From Asterias amurensis (Eukaryota > Echinodermata > Asteroidea > Forcipulatida > Asteriidae), in the NCBI RefSeq assembly GCF_032118995.1, contig NC_092651.1:19576349-19640348 (forward strand): a stretch of DNA of 64,000 nucleotides. The letters run 5' to 3'. Every line of letters begins with the position of its first letter. Position 1 is the stretch's first letter. Made by a program: the position numbers and the translations under genes. Positions 47,087 to 58,680 of the stretch are shown one piece after another. The notes under the pieces are model-generated. The model worked only from the letters and a program-made list of their open reading frames with translations, was not told the origin of the DNA and ran no database searches.

Positions 47087-47480
47087 TTAAAGGAACACTT
47101 TGCCTTGAATCGGTCGAGTTGGTCTTCGAAAAGCGTTCTGTAACCGTTTGTTATAAAATGTATATGGTTAGAAAGATATTGTAAAAGTAGAACACAATGA
47201 TCTACAAAAATATGCCTCGAAATTGCGTGGTTTTCTTTTTTAACCCTGTCGACTAACACGGTCGGCCATTTATGGGAGTCAAAATTTTGACTCCCATAAA
47301 TGGCCGACCGTGATAGTTCGCGACGTAAAAGGAAAACCGTGCAATTTCGAGTGATACTTGTGTGGATCATTATATTCTACTTTTAAAACATCTTTCTAAC
47401 CGTATACATTTCATAACAAACGGTTTCAAACGCTTTTAATAGACCAACTCGTCCGATCCAAGGCAAAGTGTTCCTTCAAG
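47087..47480. mobile_element. Long foldback MITE family C, second copy
   Basis: The palindrome is nearly the same as 38913-39303, with centre GTCAAAATTTTGAC. The right TTAA has decayed to TCAA. Confidence 0.8.
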
Positions 47481-49788
47481 TTGGAAGTCTACAGCAGCTT
47501 TTGATGGTAGGGCTATAAAGCATTTTGAGAAACTTTTCACTTCGAAGTAAAGTGGTTTTGCAACTAGATAACATGTTTTATACCCCCAAATCTGCTTCTC
47601 TAATGTTTATTTCAGTGGTTATTCTTCCTGCGTGAACATGTATTCGCTCCAAATTTTCGGCAATATCTCAAAAACACGACCAAATGAAATGCAATTTGCA
47701 GATGTTAGTGTCATTATGGTACATCTACATTTATATTTGATTAAAACAATACTTTGCCTTAAATGACACACAAATAAAACTCCACTCCGGCCCTGCAGTA
47801 ATTGATTGATCTGATCTTAAATACATTTTGTTTCCCACTTTATTGGTCATGGAAAAATGAAGAACAGGGGGCATTTAGCTCTAAGTATGATCGTACATCC
47901 CATCCAATCATCCTTCCGACGGTCGTTGCTATAGGCCTATATCTAAATACAAAATTTACATACTTACTGTATAATCAAACAAAAAGAGGCTCCATAGTTG
48001 GTGTATTTTATGTTGCCATTTTTACCTCACGCAATCATCGATTAGTAAAGATCCATGCATCCATTATTAGACCAACATCATGATGGCACAGGCTGTGTGT
48101 GTACATGTACGTGTGTTGACGTCTTGCTGAACTCTAAATTCAATGCCAAAGGTTAGGCGGCTGATTTATTCATAATTTCCCACATTATAATATTCGAACA
48201 CCCTGCTTATGATTCACGCTGATGCGTCATTGGATCATTACATTTTTCTTGGAGGGGTTTTACGTCAGCACGTTGTGTTGACAGCCCGTGTTTACGTATA
48301 TGCGAGGGAAATTCCCCCTCTGTCTTCGCTCTCCATTAGTCTGTATTTATCACTATCGCAAGACATGTTCATTATATGTGTTGGGTAGACGTTTTATGTA
48401 GAAAATGGCTACAAAAATGGCAGCATGGTTGAGGAAGGACATACATGAGACACAATAATCATTAAGATGTATATCTCATCTGCATCTTCCCTTTTATACA
48501 GTGTAACCATAGTAACACAATAACCACGATCCACACACTTTTCTGTTATAATGTGATTTTACATTAACTGCCTTATTTAAACTGAGAACAACTTATGGGA
48601 ACACATCAGGTCTTCATACAGCGTGTAGCCTACCGCTATATAATTTTTTTTTTAATCTTTAATTCAAAATAATTAGAGTGTTCTCTGGACAGCTTGTGCT
48701 GTTGTCTCAGCAAACAGAACTGAAACTTTGTGACCTTTATGGTATCGTTTTTGATATTTTGTTTTGATTTAGTACGCTGACACATACCAAAATTTGACTC
48801 TACCTAAGCTAAAGAACAAACAACTTAAATAATGAAATAAACACAATAATTGCAAAAGAAGTCTACCGCTGAAAAGGTACGCCAGCCACCTTACGGTTAG
48901 CCTTTATTCAAGGTGCACGCAGCGGCAGCTACCGATTTTGGTTGGAGAAATGCATAATGCAATGGCGTAATGAGTGTTAGCCAATAAGAACCAGTGTCGT
49001 GTGACATCTGGGGGTGCCGCGTGCGCCTTGACTTAAGGCTAACTTACGGTGTTGGCTTCACAACTAGAAATCCGTTTGATGAATATCTGTCAAAAAACTT
49101 ACGGGGGGGGGGGGTCTCCCAGCAACTTCAAATTAACGCTCAAAAGTTCCTTAAAAAATCTGAAACAACAACTTTACTCCCTTAATTTCAAGGACTTCAA
49201 ACACATTTTTTAACAAACACAAACACAAAGTGAACATTTGTTTTTGTATTTAATTTAAAGTTCAATTATGTACAAAAGATTGCTCTCACGATAATCTACT
49301 TTGAAGAAGAAAAACACAACAATACATGAATACTATAAGTAGTTTTTATAGAATAAAGTGTAGCCTCAAGTCAACAGTGTCGTGTTGTCTGGTGCTACCC
49401 TTGGAAATGCCAAAAGTGTGAATTGTGCTGATCAATTTAATTTAATTTAATTTAATTGAAATAGTATACGTCGATGCAACTACAGGCAATTCAATTGCCT
49501 CTTTGCCCCGGTCATTCATTGCCTTGGTGCTCTTTGGTTACCTATACAGATGTCAAAAGTGCCTCGTCCGTGTTTTGACAAACTTATCAGACCTGTCAAC
49601 TCCTTTGTAGTACGGGCACCACTCTTGTGGCAAAACTCGGCCAAAACACCAGACGTGGGTGCCATGAAAAACAAGTGTGCCCAATGACACGTGCAGCAAC
49701 CAGGATTTTAAAGTTGGTTCATAATTACTTTGTCTTCAGCACTTAGATACCAGTTCTGTCGGCCTCTGGGTCAAGACTCTGTTCATGT

Positions 49789-52700
49789 TCATTCTCTAAC
49801 TGGTTCTGATTTGTAGGTGTCATCATAAGATGGTGGTGGACAGTTTGGCAAGTCAGTACCCTCATTGATGGGAGGTGGGTACTGTGGGGGGCCCCCACTT
49901 GGGTAAGGGTTTGGCTGGGATGGGGGAATCATCCCAGTTGAAGGCGGATACTGTGGGGGTCCCCCTGTGGGATAAGGATTTGGTTGGGATGGGGGTATCA
50001 TCCCAGTAGGAGACGGGTACTGCTGCGGGTAAGGATTTTGCTGGGATGGAGGGGGATACTGCGGGTGTCCCCCAGTTGGATAAGGGTTTGGTTGGGACGG
50101 GGTCATCATTCCAGCAGGAGGAGGGTACTGTGGGGGTCCCCCAGTTGGATAAGGATTTGGCTGGGGTGGGGGTAACGTCCCTCCTGGAGGGGGATGCTGG
50201 GGTGCCCCTGCTGGGTAAGGAGTAGGATGAGACTGGGGCATCATTTGTCCAGTCTGGCTATTAGGAGGGTACATTTGCTGTGAATTCGGGAAAGCACTTC
50301 CTGCTGGAGGAGGATGCTGCCCTACTTGATAGTTGGGGGGCACCATTTGGAAGTTCTCCACAGTATTCGGGATGTGGTTATTCCGCCTTTCCTGGAGCTG
50401 GCATCTTTTCATCAAGCGTACTATCCCCGAAATTATAATGATGATCACACCAATGACTACAAAAATAACGACGGTGGACTTCTTTTGTGTGCGGCTGGTG
50501 ACTATTCTATTATCTCCTGAATCCCATGTGTTATCATACTGATCAAATTGGTTTTCATCATGCTGATCAAATTTGCCATCGTCGGAATCAGTGCTGACAC
50601 CACCGCCGCTATCGTTATCGTTACCTGATTGAAATTATGAGAATAAAAAAAAAACAGTTGTAAACAAATTATACATATTCACCGGCTACTTTTTGGTTGC
50701 CCCACCCCTCCTTCATTGCATCCGATGAAGTAGTTGTTGCTACGAAAGCTTATGCAAATTTGTTACATGTATAAGTTTCCTCTAAATATATTTATATTTT
50801 ACAGATTTAAAAGCTCCCACAAAAACGGTTTCAGTGTATAAAAAAAATGTGCCCAATTGTGACTTGGGCCCAATTTGAGGTTGTTGGCTTCTAACTTGAT
50901 GTATTTTGGATGACATTGGTCCTTTAAATGTTGGCCCTATTTGCTGAGAAGTGTAGGAACGCTAAGACGTTTGGAAAAATTGTGTAGGGGTGTTTGGGCT
51001 TGGAGGGAGAGGCCCAGGGACTCGCCTTATTAATTTGAGCAGAGAATTAAAGTTCATGAGTCAATGATTAATTTGTCATTTACTTAAAAAAGCTATGAGA
51101 CTTCTAAGTAGGCTATTTCTCGTGTATTTGTTTACTATTAAGCATTTTGCACTGTATGCTATGGGAGTATATTTAGTGGGGTGCACCCTATACCTGATTA
51201 CCACCAGGGCCAAATTTCATAGAGCTGCTTAAGCAAAAAAATTGCTTAAGCACGAAAATAGCTCGCTTATTTTAACACATGTTACTGGCAAAAGTGTCAT
51301 GCCATGTACATTGCTCGTGACTAATAATTAGCTGTTGTTTACTTAGCATAACAATTGAGTGGAGTCTTAGCCGGCAATCTGATTTAACAAAGCAAAGATT
51401 TTATTTGCTTAAGCAAACATTTTTGCTTAAGCAGCTCTATGAAATTGGGCCCTGCATTGCTGCATTACCTTTTTCCCTAATGACAGTGTATTGCTTGGAT
51501 TATATGCAAATATCCTGTTATTTAATAGATTTTAAATAACGTTATATATGGTCACTTTTTAAACTTCCAAATTATTTTGTAGTTTTTGAAGAGCACTTGC
51601 CTTTATCATCACATTTGACACCAGCCAGGTTGCTGATAAACCATGGGTTCTTGCAGACTGTGCCATGCTTACAGTCAAGTAACCTCGTCTCGTTACCGAT
51701 ACACTGGACGCTGTCCATGGCGACATCTTTATAAGCCGACGACACTGACAGGAATTCAATCTCTGCATTTTGAACGGCTTTAGATGAACCCCCATATCCA
51801 AGCTGACCACACACTACCTGTTATTGTGAAGTAAAGAAATTAAGACACCAGATAATAATGTTTTCACTTAATTGACATGATGGACCAGGTAAACAAGTAC
51901 AAGAATGATCTGTTTTGAATGTGGATTGTCGTGGCCAAGCAGTTGAAAATACCGCACGCACTAACTTAGGACACAGTCTCTAATTAGTCCCTGTCGTATG
52001 ATTTGTGCCCTTGCGCATGATACTTTGTCATTATTTGTATCCTTCGGATGGGACATTCAGCCGTAGGTCCAGTGTACCTGTGGGATTGGTAGTGCATATA
52101 TCAAGAACACAGAATACTTATCGTGTAGGGGTTCACCCCAGTGTTACTGTTAACTGGTTTACAGTTTGTCGTGGCCGAGTTAACACAAGCTCAACATATT
52201 TTGATGTGCCAGAAACGAGTCGCGTCATTTTTGGCCAAAGAGCCATCTCAATATCTAGACCACAACTCTGGTAAAATCTACCAAATAATAAAGTCTTGGA
52301 CATAAAGTATTAGAAATTGGCCTAAAGGGTGTCTGAAAATATTGGTGTTCTAAAAAAGAAGAACCAAAGTACCTTTGCATCAAAATCGTCCCAGTTGTAG
52401 CTGGTGCAGATAACCCCCCACTCGAGGGTACCGCCATTGTCGAAACAGACGAAGACAACTCCTTTACGTGTCCCAGCTCTCCATCCATCTAGAGATACGT
52501 CTCCAATCACTGGAGGCAGAAGAACAATAGAAGAGTCATAAATATAGGATTTGTCTTGCGATGGTGGGGGTGGGGGGGTCCTAAAATGAGCTTGCCCTTG
52601 GCAGAGATAGGGGCTTAACCCAAGAGACTCTGACTCGGGCCAAGTTCCAACATTTTGGGTCTTGGCTCGGGACTTGACAAACTTGACTTGAGAGATGATG

Positions 52701-54764
52701 TGGAAGAACTGAGAAATGACATCTGAGACTTACTTGGTAGTAGGCCTACTTGGTACTTTGTAGTTATCCTCCTGAAACTACCGCTGGGGAACTTGACAAT
52801 GGGGTCAGGAGAGCGTTCGTTTTGTTGTTGTTTTTTTAGGTTTTTTTTTAGGCCTTAATTATAAATGTGATTGCTTATGAAGATTTGGTGGGATTTGGGA
52901 TCTATGAGGAATTGTTGAAAATTGTTCAGATTATTCAGACTTGCGTTGGAGTTGATTGGAGTGCGCCAAGAATAATTGGGAACTTGACTCGAAGCTTGTT
53001 CTATGAAGACATGACTTTAATTGACACTGCTGGTCCTATAAGACTTAGGGCGTGAGACTGGTCCTGGAAGTCTTGGAACTTGATACTATCCCTGAAAACT
53101 TGGGACATGACTTGAGACTGGTCCTAGATCACTTGAACTGGACACTGGAAGAATTGGGACTTTTAGAGAGTGGTCCTAGATCGTTGACTCATCAGGCCCC
53201 GTTGGGACTATAGGGACTGGTCCAAGAATTTTTTGGACTTGACTTGAGACTGCATGGTCCTAGATCACTTGAATTGGACACTGGAAGAATTGGGACTTTT
53301 AGAGAGTGATCCTAGATCGTTGACTCATCAGGCCCCGTTGGGACTATAGGGACTGGTCCAAGAATTTTTTGGACTTGACTTGAGACTGCATGGTCCTAGA
53401 TCACTTGACCCGGGCCCTGGAAGAGTTGGGACCGTACTGGAGACTGGTCCCAGAAGTCTTTGGACTTGGCTTGAGACTGCATGGTCCTAGATCACTTGAC
53501 TCGGGCCCTGGAAGAGGTGGGACCTTACTGGAGACTGGTCCTGGAAGTATTTGGACTTGGCTTGAGACTGCATGGTCCTAGATCACTTGACTCGGGCCCT
53601 GGAAGAGGTGGGACCTTACTGGAGACTGGTCCTGGAAGTATTTGGACTTGGCTTGAGACTGCATGGTCCTAGATCACTTGACTCGGGCCCTTGGAGCATT
53701 GGGACTGTACTGGAGACTGGTACATGAAGTCTTTGGACTTGGTTTGAGACACGTCATTGGAGAAAACATGCAAAATGTATGTACACTACTACACTTATCC
53801 AAAATTATTGAAGGAGCCCAAGCCTGAGACGGAGCCCAATGCCTTTGTTTCCTAAAAGTGGCTCTGGAAGACATGAAACTTGGCTTAAAACTACGGGTAC
53901 TAGAAAACAATTAATTTGACTCTAGACTTGCCCTGACTGCATTGAAGCCAGCCCTGCCCATGGTTGGGTGGCTGGCTGGTGCTCTCCTTTACCCGAAACA
54001 AGAACATTTTAGACCCCTTCTCCTTTCCAGGCCCAAATTTTGAAAAAATCTTGCAAAATACCCCTAAATCTGGTGAAGCAAAAAAAATATGCGTAGCCTA
54101 TTGCTGAAATCGGTTACCATAGTGAACTATGTAACATAAGTTTCATGTGACTTGTGCCCCTCCAAATATTTGCTCATAAGATAAGTTTTTAAGCAAGCTG
54201 TGATTTTATTCGATATCCATAATACTTACCTTCGCATTCATCATTTTCTGTTGAATTTCTCTCAGCGTTTAAAAGTCCTGTAGTTTTAAAAATGTTTTGA
54301 TAACAAAATTAGGAAGCTAGTTACTTGGCAGATTTGTTCGTTATTTAAAACAAAATGCCTTCCAGGTCTTCACAAATGAGGGACTTTTAGGACTTGCATG
54401 TTGTAGATGCAGCTAGAAATGCATATGTGTTATGGTTTAACAACATGTTACCACATATTCGATATTGAATTAGGAAGCTAGCCTTAGTTACTTGGTAGCC
54501 TTCCAGATTTGCACAAATGAAAAATGTCAGGACTCGCATGTCGTAGATCATAGCTAGAAATTAACATATGTAATTTTAATAAAATAATTTCCAAATGTTT
54601 TGTTTACACAAAACATAAATTCATCAAGCACTTGCAAAATAAAGCCAAACTGAAACCATCCAAATTATAGCTAATGGCAGCGATGTATTTAACTTACCTA
54701 TCTGAAATATGAACACCACAGAGATGGCCAAAAGAAATGGCGTTGGAAAGTTGTTGTCAGTCAT
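49789..54764 (-). CDS. SRCR-domain membrane protein with PPxY proline-rich tail, copy 2
   Basis: This is the paralogue of 39575-44374 with the same five-exon layout: 54698-54764, 54230-54277, 52373-52509, 51601-51817 and 49789-50624. It gives 434 residues in frame. The signal peptide is MTDNNFPTPFLLAISVVFIF. The SRCR domain (VIGDVSLDGWRAG to LAGVKCDD) has one codon less at the start and a five-residue longer loop with an extra residue pattern (TVCKNPWFISN). The membrane helix is VVIFVVIGVIIIIISGIV. The tail carries PPNY, three PPQY and PPSY. Exons 1 and 2 are exactly the same length as in copy 1, and the intron after exon 4 again uses GC-AG. No lesion is visible in either copy, so both look functional. 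The loop and the tail repeat number are the main differences. Confidence 0.88.
51206..51453. mobile_element. MITE family D, full length
   Basis: AGGGCCAAATTTCATAGAGC at the left, GCTCTATGAAATTGGGCCCT at the right, with TTGCTTAAGC words inside both ends. It lies in the GC-AG intron between exons 4 and 5 of SRCR copy 2 and has no counterpart at this place in copy 1 beyond a short D-like stub near 41049-41080. Confidence 0.8.
51930..52165 (+). repeat. SINE, well kept tail, in SRCR copy 2 intron
   Basis: TGGCCAAGCAGTTGAAAA (A-box-like) is followed by the tail CCTTCGGATGGGACATTCAG, CCGTAGGTCC and GTAGGGGTTCACCCC. This order is typical of deuterostome tRNA-SINEs. The copy 1 relative at 42100-42260 has lost the tail. 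Confidence 0.6.
53115..53752 (+). repeat. Satellite of 136-base and 91-base units
   Basis: Two 136-base units (about 53115-53252 and 53253-53388) are followed by 91-base units starting at 53389, 53480, 53571 and 53662. All carry CATGGTCCTAGATCACTTGA and GGACTTGACTTGAGACTG. The middle 91-base units are nearly identical. They lie in the intron between exons 2 and 3 of SRCR copy 2. Related but scrambled GACTTG-rich sequence fills the same intron of copy 1 (42720-43430). Open frames through it are artefacts. Confidence 0.9.
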
Positions 54765-55676
54765 GATGGACGAGTGATTTGATTCTCTTCCAGATAATAA
54801 TTTCAGCACGAGATTATTTTGGGGAAATATCAGCTAGTTTCTTTTGGGGAAATATCGTCTGTACTGAAAGTTAATCGAAACATTGAAAGCACATGTCACA
54901 CATTCATATCAGATTATTCTGTGAGCGGTTTCGTGAATTACTAAAGTGTTGATGTTGGTTTTTCTTACAGGTAATTCAGTTGGAATATTCTTGTTGTCCC
55001 TTCCTGTTTATTTGCATAATGTACATTTTGTTTACAGTTTTCAGGACTTCCTCCTATAATTGGCCACTTAGTGACTTGACTAGTGACACACTCTTTGCAC
55101 AATTTATTCATGAGCTATTCCCAAAGACAATTGCTCTCTTAGTAAGGGTGTGTCAAGGGAATGACAAAGAAAATGTGTTTTTCTAAACCATTCACTCGTG
55201 ACTAGGCCCAACGTATTATAATACTAAACTTTTAAACCAATTATCTTAGTCTGGAGCTACTTATTGGTGTGCTGGGCTGTAAATGTTAATTTCATTGCTA
55301 GTATGCCTTCAGAAATGAGGGTCTCCCACATCCTGTGCATGTTTGTATATATTATCTTGTTTTAGCAAATTTGTGTTCCTATTTTTGTCATCTTTTTAAT
55401 TGGGGGCTGTCCAGTTCTATAACTGCTAGGGTTTCCTGTTTTTAGCTGGTTTATTCCATAGTGGGTTTTCAATGTATACGAGGGTTCCCACAACACCCTG
55501 TGCATTTTTTGAGTGTCTTTTAGTGGTTTATCTAATCTGTATTTCTATTAATTGTCGTCTTTGTTGTTGACCTTTTTGTTTTAATTGAATTGCTTTATAA
55601 TTCCGCTTTGATAACAATGTTCGAACTGCAAATTAAAAGAATAACCAAAATTGAAACATTGGAGTTAAAACTGACC

Positions 55677-55803
55677 AGGAAAGATATAATTTCTCAGTGA
55701 AATAATGTTTGAATTGATTTCGAGACCTAACACCTGGTCTCGAAATCAAGCATCTGAAGACACTCAACTTCGTGAGACAAGGGTGTCCGGTGTCTTTAAA
55801 GGG
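55677..55803. mobile_element. MITE family B, fragment
   Basis: It keeps the GATTTCGAGACC/GGTCTCGAAATC palindrome and the right end ending TCTTTAAAGG. Confidence 0.5.
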
Positions 55804-56888
55804 GCTTATGTGTTGAGGTTTATTGTCCAAGACCATAATGTAAGCTCGTTGCCAATAAAAACAATTGAACAACAGTTTGTCTGAAATTTGTCATAAATCA
55901 CCGTTACTTATTATTTAGGTTGGATTGCCGCAAAGAAAATAAACCTAACGTGCGCAAGTAGGATACCTTTTTGTATTGTTTCGTTGGGCTAAAAAAAAGC
56001 ACACCTTTTTTCTTTCATCTACACAAATGTATTCAAGAAGAAACTATAAATAAATAGTAAACTTGCGGGTACAACCATGTGTACATCTCTAGGGTGAATG
56101 TTGGCTCTGAAAAGAGCCGGTTGGGTCTCTACGCTGCTCGTCTTCAGCAAAGCTGCAAACAATACTTACAAATGTATTTATTTTGGTGAAAAGTGAACCC
56201 CGACCACTCCCTCCATTATAATTGATTGCAGTAATATTATCATCCTTTTTCTTTTCTATAACTGGTTTATATAATAGTCATTGAGATTATGATAAAAAAG
56301 GGCAATATTTAACTCTACAAAATGTAGATATCTTAGACTGTCCTTTCGCTATGTTGAGACGATCGTAATCCCACCGCCCATCCCATCCTCCCAACGGTCG
56401 TATAATGCAATTATTGTAGCTATTTATACTCTAAAAGACAACATTTACATACTTACTGTAAAAAAAACATGTACATGGGTCCGAGGCTCCACTGATGAAG
56501 TATGTTATGTTGGCATTTTACCTGGCGGTGCGTGCGCGTTGGCGTATTGCAGAAACCTATTCGATGTCAAAGGTTAGGCGGCTGATTTTTCATAATTTAC
56601 CACATAATAATATTAGAGCATCGGCTGATGCCTTATTGGCATATGTACGTCAGCACCTTGTGGTGTCAGCCCGCCATTGCTTACATTACGCGAGGGAAAT
56701 TCCCCTAAGTCTTCACTCTCCCTTATGTCTTCACTCTCCCTTATTTTCTGTATTTTTAACGACCACTGAACATGCCACATAGAAACTTGGCTATGCAGTG
56801 TGACACAGCAGTTTTTTCTCTCTCCATGACACTAGTTTTAGAGACAATCAATCAAATTAATGATCAGGTGTACGTGGTCAGCCTGTAA

Positions 56889-56914
56889 TTATTATTATTA
56901 TTATTATTATTATT
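56889..56914. repeat. (ATT)n simple repeat
   Basis: Short ATT microsatellite in the SRCR copy 2 upstream flank. Confidence 0.85.
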
Positions 56915-57290
56915 CGGCATAAAAACACATACAAAATACAAACATAATCAAAACAAAACAAAAAATCAGGGACATGTGCTTGTAATGGGCGGATGCCTGT
57001 AACGGCAATTCAATGACAAGTTGGTCAAGGCGGTTGCTTTAAGTGAGCATGGTGGAAGACGGAAATACAATGAGACACGATAATAATGTAATTAAGCTGT
57101 AGGCCTATATCTCATTTGCATCTTCCATTTCCCCTGAAGGGGGTTCAGTAATAACACAAAGATAATGAGCCACACACTTTCCTGTTAATTGTTAATGTGA
57201 TATGTATACCTTTATGGAGAACGAGAACAAATATATACCCAATGCCTATATACGACAAAAAATCATTCAACTTCAAATAACTAGAGTAAT

Positions 57291-57576
57291 AAAAGGCACT
57301 GGGACACTGTTGGTAATTACTCAAACCAATTGTTATCATAAAAACTAACTTGGCAACAAGACCTCAGAATCAGATTTTGAGGTCCCGAAATCGAACATGT
57401 GAATGCACACAACTTCATGTGATAAGGGTGTTTTTTCTTCCATTATTATTTCGCAACTTCGACGACCAATTGAGCTCAAATTTTCACAGGTTGTTTTTTT
57501 TTTTTCATTATGCTGAGATACACCAAGTGAGAAGACTGGTCTTTGATAGTTACCAATAGTGTCCACTGTCTTCAAA
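57291..57576. mobile_element. MITE family B, internally deleted
   Basis: Both ends are present (GGCACTGGGACACTGTTGG and CCAATAGTGTCCACTGTC), but about 100 internal bases before the palindrome are missing. Confidence 0.7.
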
Positions 57577-58680
57577 ACTGTTCTCGTGACAGTTTGTGCT
57601 GTCTCAGCAATCAGATACCGTATTCAGCTGGAGCTTTGTGACTTTTGTGGTATCGTTTTTGACATTGTGTTTATATTCAGAGTATTAAGTTGGCACAAAC
57701 AAATATTTGACCCTACCTTTTAAAAGCTAAATAAAAAAGATAAGCTTATGCAAAGAACAAAACCACAATAATTACAAAAGGAATATACCGGTGAAAAGGT
57801 TTTTGTTTAATATTATAGTTTTTATTCCGACGTACTTAAAAACAATCATGTCGCAAAAACAGTTCATAAAATGATGCAGTATACAAAATAGTTTTATAAA
57901 ATATAAAGTTCATAAATTTGCATAGATAGAACATCCACAAAATAGCAGACCGTGCTAGTTCAAGAAATTAAAGAAAAACCGAGGTATATTTGTATAAGGA
58001 ATAATTATGTTAAAACATTTTAATTCAATTAATAAACTCATTAGTATCCCAACGTGCCCAAAACGAAGGTGACGTCCAAAACCTACCCTCTGGTATCACC
58101 CTTTCACTTGTCTACCCCACTAATCCCATCAAAACCAGAGTCAGCTTTACATGCGTATTCAATGTGATTTTGGGTAGTTTTATATAAACGTTTTACATCA
58201 ACCGCTCATTCCAGAGCACGAGACTATTCGGCCATGGGCTGAAGCAATTTATTTTGTCGAAGTGCTGCAGGGTGGGGGTGAATAAGTTTTGAAGCCATTC
58301 TATCATAGATATGGTGTTCGTAACAAAATAGACTAATGTTGTACTGACAAAAATTAATTTGTTCATTTTCTATTTAAAAAAAAGAGGGTGGTTTTCTAAG
58401 CCCATTTGGAGTTTTAACCTCGTTCCCAAACATGTTGTTACGGGCCTGTGGCACACACAATACTCAATGCCCCTGGGAAGAAGTATTCGTTTTTTTGTTT
58501 GTATGTATGTATGTATAACTTGGAAGAGTGAACTGAAGTCATTGTGTGGCCGTGTGCATGCACCAATACCAGCATCGAACAAGTGGCCACCGTCAAGAAG
58601 AATGGCACATCCCATACGAATTTGGCAGACTCCCGCCTGACGTTCCACCTCGTGAAACTTTATTATTTTGCAATTTTTCT

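Larger units (their letters stand above)
44375..49070. other. Upstream flank of SRCR copy 1, repeat-rich
   Basis: No gene is supported here. The stretch holds MITEs A, B and C and, from about 47.8 to 48.9 kb, sequence that reappears upstream of SRCR copy 2 at about 56.2-57.8 kb. The shared phrases include ATTTACATACTTACTGTA and AGGCGGCTGATTT. Confidence 0.5.
54765..58680. other. Upstream flank of SRCR copy 2, no gene seen
   Basis: It contains a family B fragment (55677-55803), a B copy (57291-57576), an ATT repeat (56889-56914), and the 56.2-57.8 kb block shared with the flank of copy 1. Nothing coding is supported up to the P450 stop at 58681. Confidence 0.5.

Noticed and set aside
39601-50500. 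Proline-rich SRCR tails as separate collagen-like or annexin-like genes
   Set aside because: A signal exon, SRCR exons and the tail exon join in continuous phase in both copies, and the membrane helix lies in the tail exon.
53390-53672. Open frames with repeated peptide MVLDHLTRALEE...
   Set aside because: They arise from the 91-base satellite read in one frame; the unit is not a multiple of three and lies in an SRCR intron.
53115-53752. Direct repeats resembling a CRISPR array
   Set aside because: Units are contiguous without unique spacers, lengths are 136 and 91 bases, and the setting is a metazoan intron.
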